NCBI RefSeq assembly: GCF_016652235.1
Contig: NZ_JAEPKU010000027.1
Location: forward strand, 1-37,823
Origin: Dysgonomonas sp. Marseille-P4677
GTDB lineage: Bacteria; Bacteroidota; Bacteroidia; Bacteroidales; Dysgonomonadaceae
Direction: 5' to 3'
DNA: 37,823 nt
Below the pieces are notes generated by a model. The model saw only the letters and a program-made list of their open reading frames with translations, did not search any database and had not been told where the DNA came from. Shown here one piece after another: positions 35,815-37,823 of this stretch (position 1 is its first letter; each line of letters starts with the position of its first letter). The position numbers and the translations under genes are program-made.

Positions 35815-36825
35815 TTAATTTGATCCGGAGACGATTATCAACCCAAGTCCGAATATAAAGAAGACGAACATGAGAGATAATAATAGATTTATTTGTTTAT
35901 TAGATCCTTTAAACTCTTTCCATACAAAGATACCCCATAGAGCAGCTATCATAGGAGCACCTTGTCCCAATGCATAGGATATTGCAGCTCCCGCTTTACC
36001 CGCGGCAATATAGCTGAACAATGTACCTAAAGCCCAAACACAACCTCCAAACACACCTACCATGTGTGTACTAAAACTACCTTTGAAGTAGGCTTTATAT
36101 GTTACCGGCTCACCTACAAAAGGTTTCTTCATTAATGCTGTATTGAAAATAAAATTGCTGAGAAATATTCCTATAGCAAATACAAAAAATGCTGTATAAG
36201 GAGTTATCATTCCGGGTGTTGGAGACTCGAAATTTTCTAAATCCATAGCTGCTGCTACGAATCGATAGAAGAACGACATTAGTATACCAGCCACTGCTGC
36301 TAATACAATTCCTCGTTTTGCATTACTCTTATCTGAAGATTTGTCTTCCTTCTTACTGGCTGCAAGACCATTAAGAACGATGGCTACAACAATAAGCAAA
36401 ACACCGATGAAAAGCCAGACAGGATCACCCTTAGGTGTGCTAAAATAGTTGATAAAAACACCTAACACCAATGCTAATCCTACCCCTAAAGGGAAAGCTA
36501 CAGAAAGTCCGGCTATGGATACAGATGCAGAAAGCAGGATATTGGATGCATTAAAAATAACACCTCCAATAACAGCACTTATAAGCATCTTACTATCAGC
36601 CTGTTGGAGATCGTCAAAAAAACTTCTTCCTGCATCGCCAAAACTACCTAGAGTACAAGCCATTATAATGGAAAACAATAAGATACCTATTGTATAATCC
36701 CAGTAAAAAAGCTCGTACCGCCATGTTTTGCCTGCTAATTTTTGTGTATTACCCCATGATCCCCAACAAATCATAGTAACAATACAAAACAGCACAGCGA
36801 CGAAATAACTATCGATTATAAACAT
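35815..36825 (-). CDS. GRP-family sugar transporter (probable ribose uptake, inner membrane)
   Basis: Inner-membrane carrier of 336 residues with about ten hydrophobic segments. The start MICWGSWGNTQKL, an internal SNILLSASVSIAGLSVAFPLGVGLALVLGV, and a later AAISYALGQGAPMIAALWGIFVWKEFKG are characteristic of the GRP (glucose/ribose porter) family, whose members include RbsU-type ribose importers of Firmicutes. A charged loop KKEDKSSDKSNAK lies mid-protein between the two five-helix halves. Placed between a ribokinase and SusC, it most likely imports the free ribose released in the periplasm. Other RUS loci use a different permease type, so this would be a substitution. The sugar is inferred from context. 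Confidence 0.9.
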   Translation of the reverse strand: MFIIDSYFVAVLFCIVTMICWGSWGNTQKLAGKTWRYELFYWDYTIGILLFSIIMACTLGSFGDAGRSFFDDLQQADSKMLISAVIGGVIFNASNILLSASVSIAGLSVAFPLGVGLALVLGVFINYFSTPKGDPVWLFIGVLLIVVAIVLNGLAASKKEDKSSDKSNAKRGIVLAAVAGILMSFFYRFVAAAMDLENFESPTPGMITPYTAFFVFAIGIFLSNFIFNTALMKKPFVGEPVTYKAYFKGSFSTHMVGVFGGCVWALGTLFSYIAAGKAGAAISYALGQGAPMIAALWGIFVWKEFKGSNKQINLLLSLMFVFFIFGLGLIIVSGSN

Positions 36826-36873
36826 GCTACTAAAAATTTAAGATTTAACAATTTACTATATATTTATTTTTTT

Positions 36874-36902
36874 GAACTTCACCTTATAATAAGCTGAAGT
36901 CC
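36874..36902 (-). other. Intercistronic hairpin between ribokinase and transporter
   Basis: On the minus strand GGACTTCA (36902-36895) pairs with TGAAGTTC (36881-36874), with a short inner stem CTTA/TAAG. An A run, not a T run, follows, so it is not an intrinsic terminator of this strand. It could mark an mRNA processing or stability boundary. Confidence 0.4.
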
Positions 36903-36909
36903 AAACCAT

Positions 36910-37818
36910 TTAAATAATTTCCTGCCTTGTAGGTAAAGATGCCTGAGCTCCCATTCGGGTGACAGATATCGCCGAACATTTATTGGCAAATTTGATCGAA
37001 GATACCAGATCTTTCCCTTCGGAAATAGCTACTGATAACGCTCCACAGAAAGTATCGCCAGCTGCTGTCGTATCTACAGCCTCTACTTTTTCAGCCGGGA
37101 TCTGATGATATGAATCACCCTCTTTCAGCAATGCACCTAGCGAACCAAGCGTAATGATCACAATATCCACACCTTTGGAACATATAACATCCGCAGCTTC
37201 TTTGGCACTATCCCAGTCTGTGACTTTAACGCCTGAAATAATTTCAGCCTCTGTCTTATTCGGCACTAAAATATATATGTTTTTCAACAATTCGTTAGAT
37301 AATGAATAAGCCGGTGCCGGATTAAGAATCACTTTTACCCCCTTCTCGTTTGCTATTTTCGCAGCATACTCAACCGTATCGATAGGTATCTCAAGCTGCA
37401 TAAGTAATATATCCGATTCGGTAATTACTTGCTTTGCCTCTTTCAGATCTTCTTTCCCCAAGGTACCATTTGCTCCGGATGCAACAACTATACAATTTTC
37501 ACCATTGGCATCTACTGTAATAAGCGCTACTCCTGATGGCAGGTCCGGATCGGAAGTAATGTAATCTGTATCGATATTCTCATCGGCATATAATTCTAAA
37601 GATTGACGACCAAAAAGGTCATTTCCTGTTTTAGTAATGAAAGTTACATTACCACCAAGGCGAGCCGCTGCTACTGCCTGATTTGCTCCTTTCCCTCCGG
37701 GATTCATCATAAACGTACCTCCAAGAACAGTTTCTCCGGGAACAGGCAACCGTGCCGACTTAACAACCATATCCGTATTACAACTACCTAAAACCGTAAT
37801 TCTTTTGTTTACTTTCAT
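36910..37818 (-). CDS. rbsK: Ribokinase, first copy
   Basis: Cytoplasmic ATP-dependent ribokinase of the PfkB family, 302 residues, complete within the window (start only 5 bases from its edge). Motifs: GSCNTDMVV at the N-terminus, NPGGKGANQAVAA near residue 40, PNKTEAE near 190, and DTTAAGDTFCGAL near 250 with the catalytic Asp. Close paralogue of the kinase at 22069-22983. An 84-base gap with a hairpin leads to the sugar transporter gene, so import and phosphorylation of ribose are linked. The promoter of the cluster should lie beyond the right end of the window, so its control cannot be read here. Confidence 0.95.
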   Translation of the reverse strand: MKVNKRITVLGSCNTDMVVKSARLPVPGETVLGGTFMMNPGGKGANQAVAAARLGGNVTFITKTGNDLFGRQSLELYADENIDTDYITSDPDLPSGVALITVDANGENCIVVASGANGTLGKEDLKEAKQVITESDILLMQLEIPIDTVEYAAKIANEKGVKVILNPAPAYSLSNELLKNIYILVPNKTEAEIISGVKVTDWDSAKEAADVICSKGVDIVIITLGSLGALLKEGDSYHQIPAEKVEAVDTTAAGDTFCGALSVAISEGKDLVSSIKFANKCSAISVTRMGAQASLPTRQEII

Positions 37819-37823
37819 AATAT

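Noticed and set aside
1-37823. Search for CRISPR arrays, tRNA or rRNA genes, IS elements, phage or conjugative genes
   Set aside because: No regularly spaced repeats, cloverleaf genes, transposases, integrases or terminal inverted repeats were recognised by eye on either strand.

Overview
The window is AT-rich DNA from a member of the Bacteroidota, most likely Bacteroidales; a Dysgonomonas- or Parabacteroides-like organism fits but is not proven. The basis is three SusC/SusD outer-membrane pairs, Bacteroidota-type lipoprotein signals, near absence of Shine-Dalgarno sites, and TAnnTTTG-like promoter boxes. All genes look intact. I saw no rRNA, tRNA, IS element, integrase or CRISPR array, and no conventional transcriptional regulator.

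Region 1 (3-13522) holds two divergent glycan-uptake units. A SusC/SusD pair (5156 down to 3) faces a second SusC/SusD pair (6245-10924) across about 1.1 kb of gene-free DNA. That DNA contains an 18-bp perfect palindrome, a candidate operator. The second pair is followed by a strong hairpin terminator and then a secreted GH95 alpha-L-fucosidase (11054-13522), which suggests a fucosylated glycan as substrate.

Region 2 (13687-21837, minus strand) is a compact five-gene operon under a clear cobalamin riboswitch. Order of transcription: TonB-dependent receptor of siderophore-receptor type, PepSY-type membrane protein, Wzx-like flippase, short Met8/CysG-N-like precorrin-2 dehydrogenase, and a HemC-CobA-HemD fusion protein. 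The riboswitch has a kissing-loop partner hairpin that directly sequesters an unusually good Shine-Dalgarno site. The HemC part of the fusion lacks the whole third domain, including the cysteine that normally carries the dipyrromethane cofactor. This operon ties B12 status to metal-chelate or tetrapyrrole uptake and to siroheme/precorrin-2 synthesis.

Region 3 (22069-37818, minus strand) resembles a ribose/nucleoside-scavenging locus, like the RUS (ribose utilisation system) loci known from Bacteroides. Order of transcription: ribokinase, GRP-family sugar transporter, SusC, SusD, beta-propeller glycosidase-like protein, nucleoside-hydrolase-like protein, nucleoside hydrolase lipoprotein, second beta-propeller lipoprotein, two paralogous 493-residue all-helical proteins of unknown function, and a second ribokinase. 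The likely flow is: nucleosides or ribosides captured by SusC/D, ribose released by exported hydrolases, ribose imported by the GRP transporter, and ribose phosphorylated by the two kinases. The twin 493-residue proteins are the main unknown and could be regulatory.
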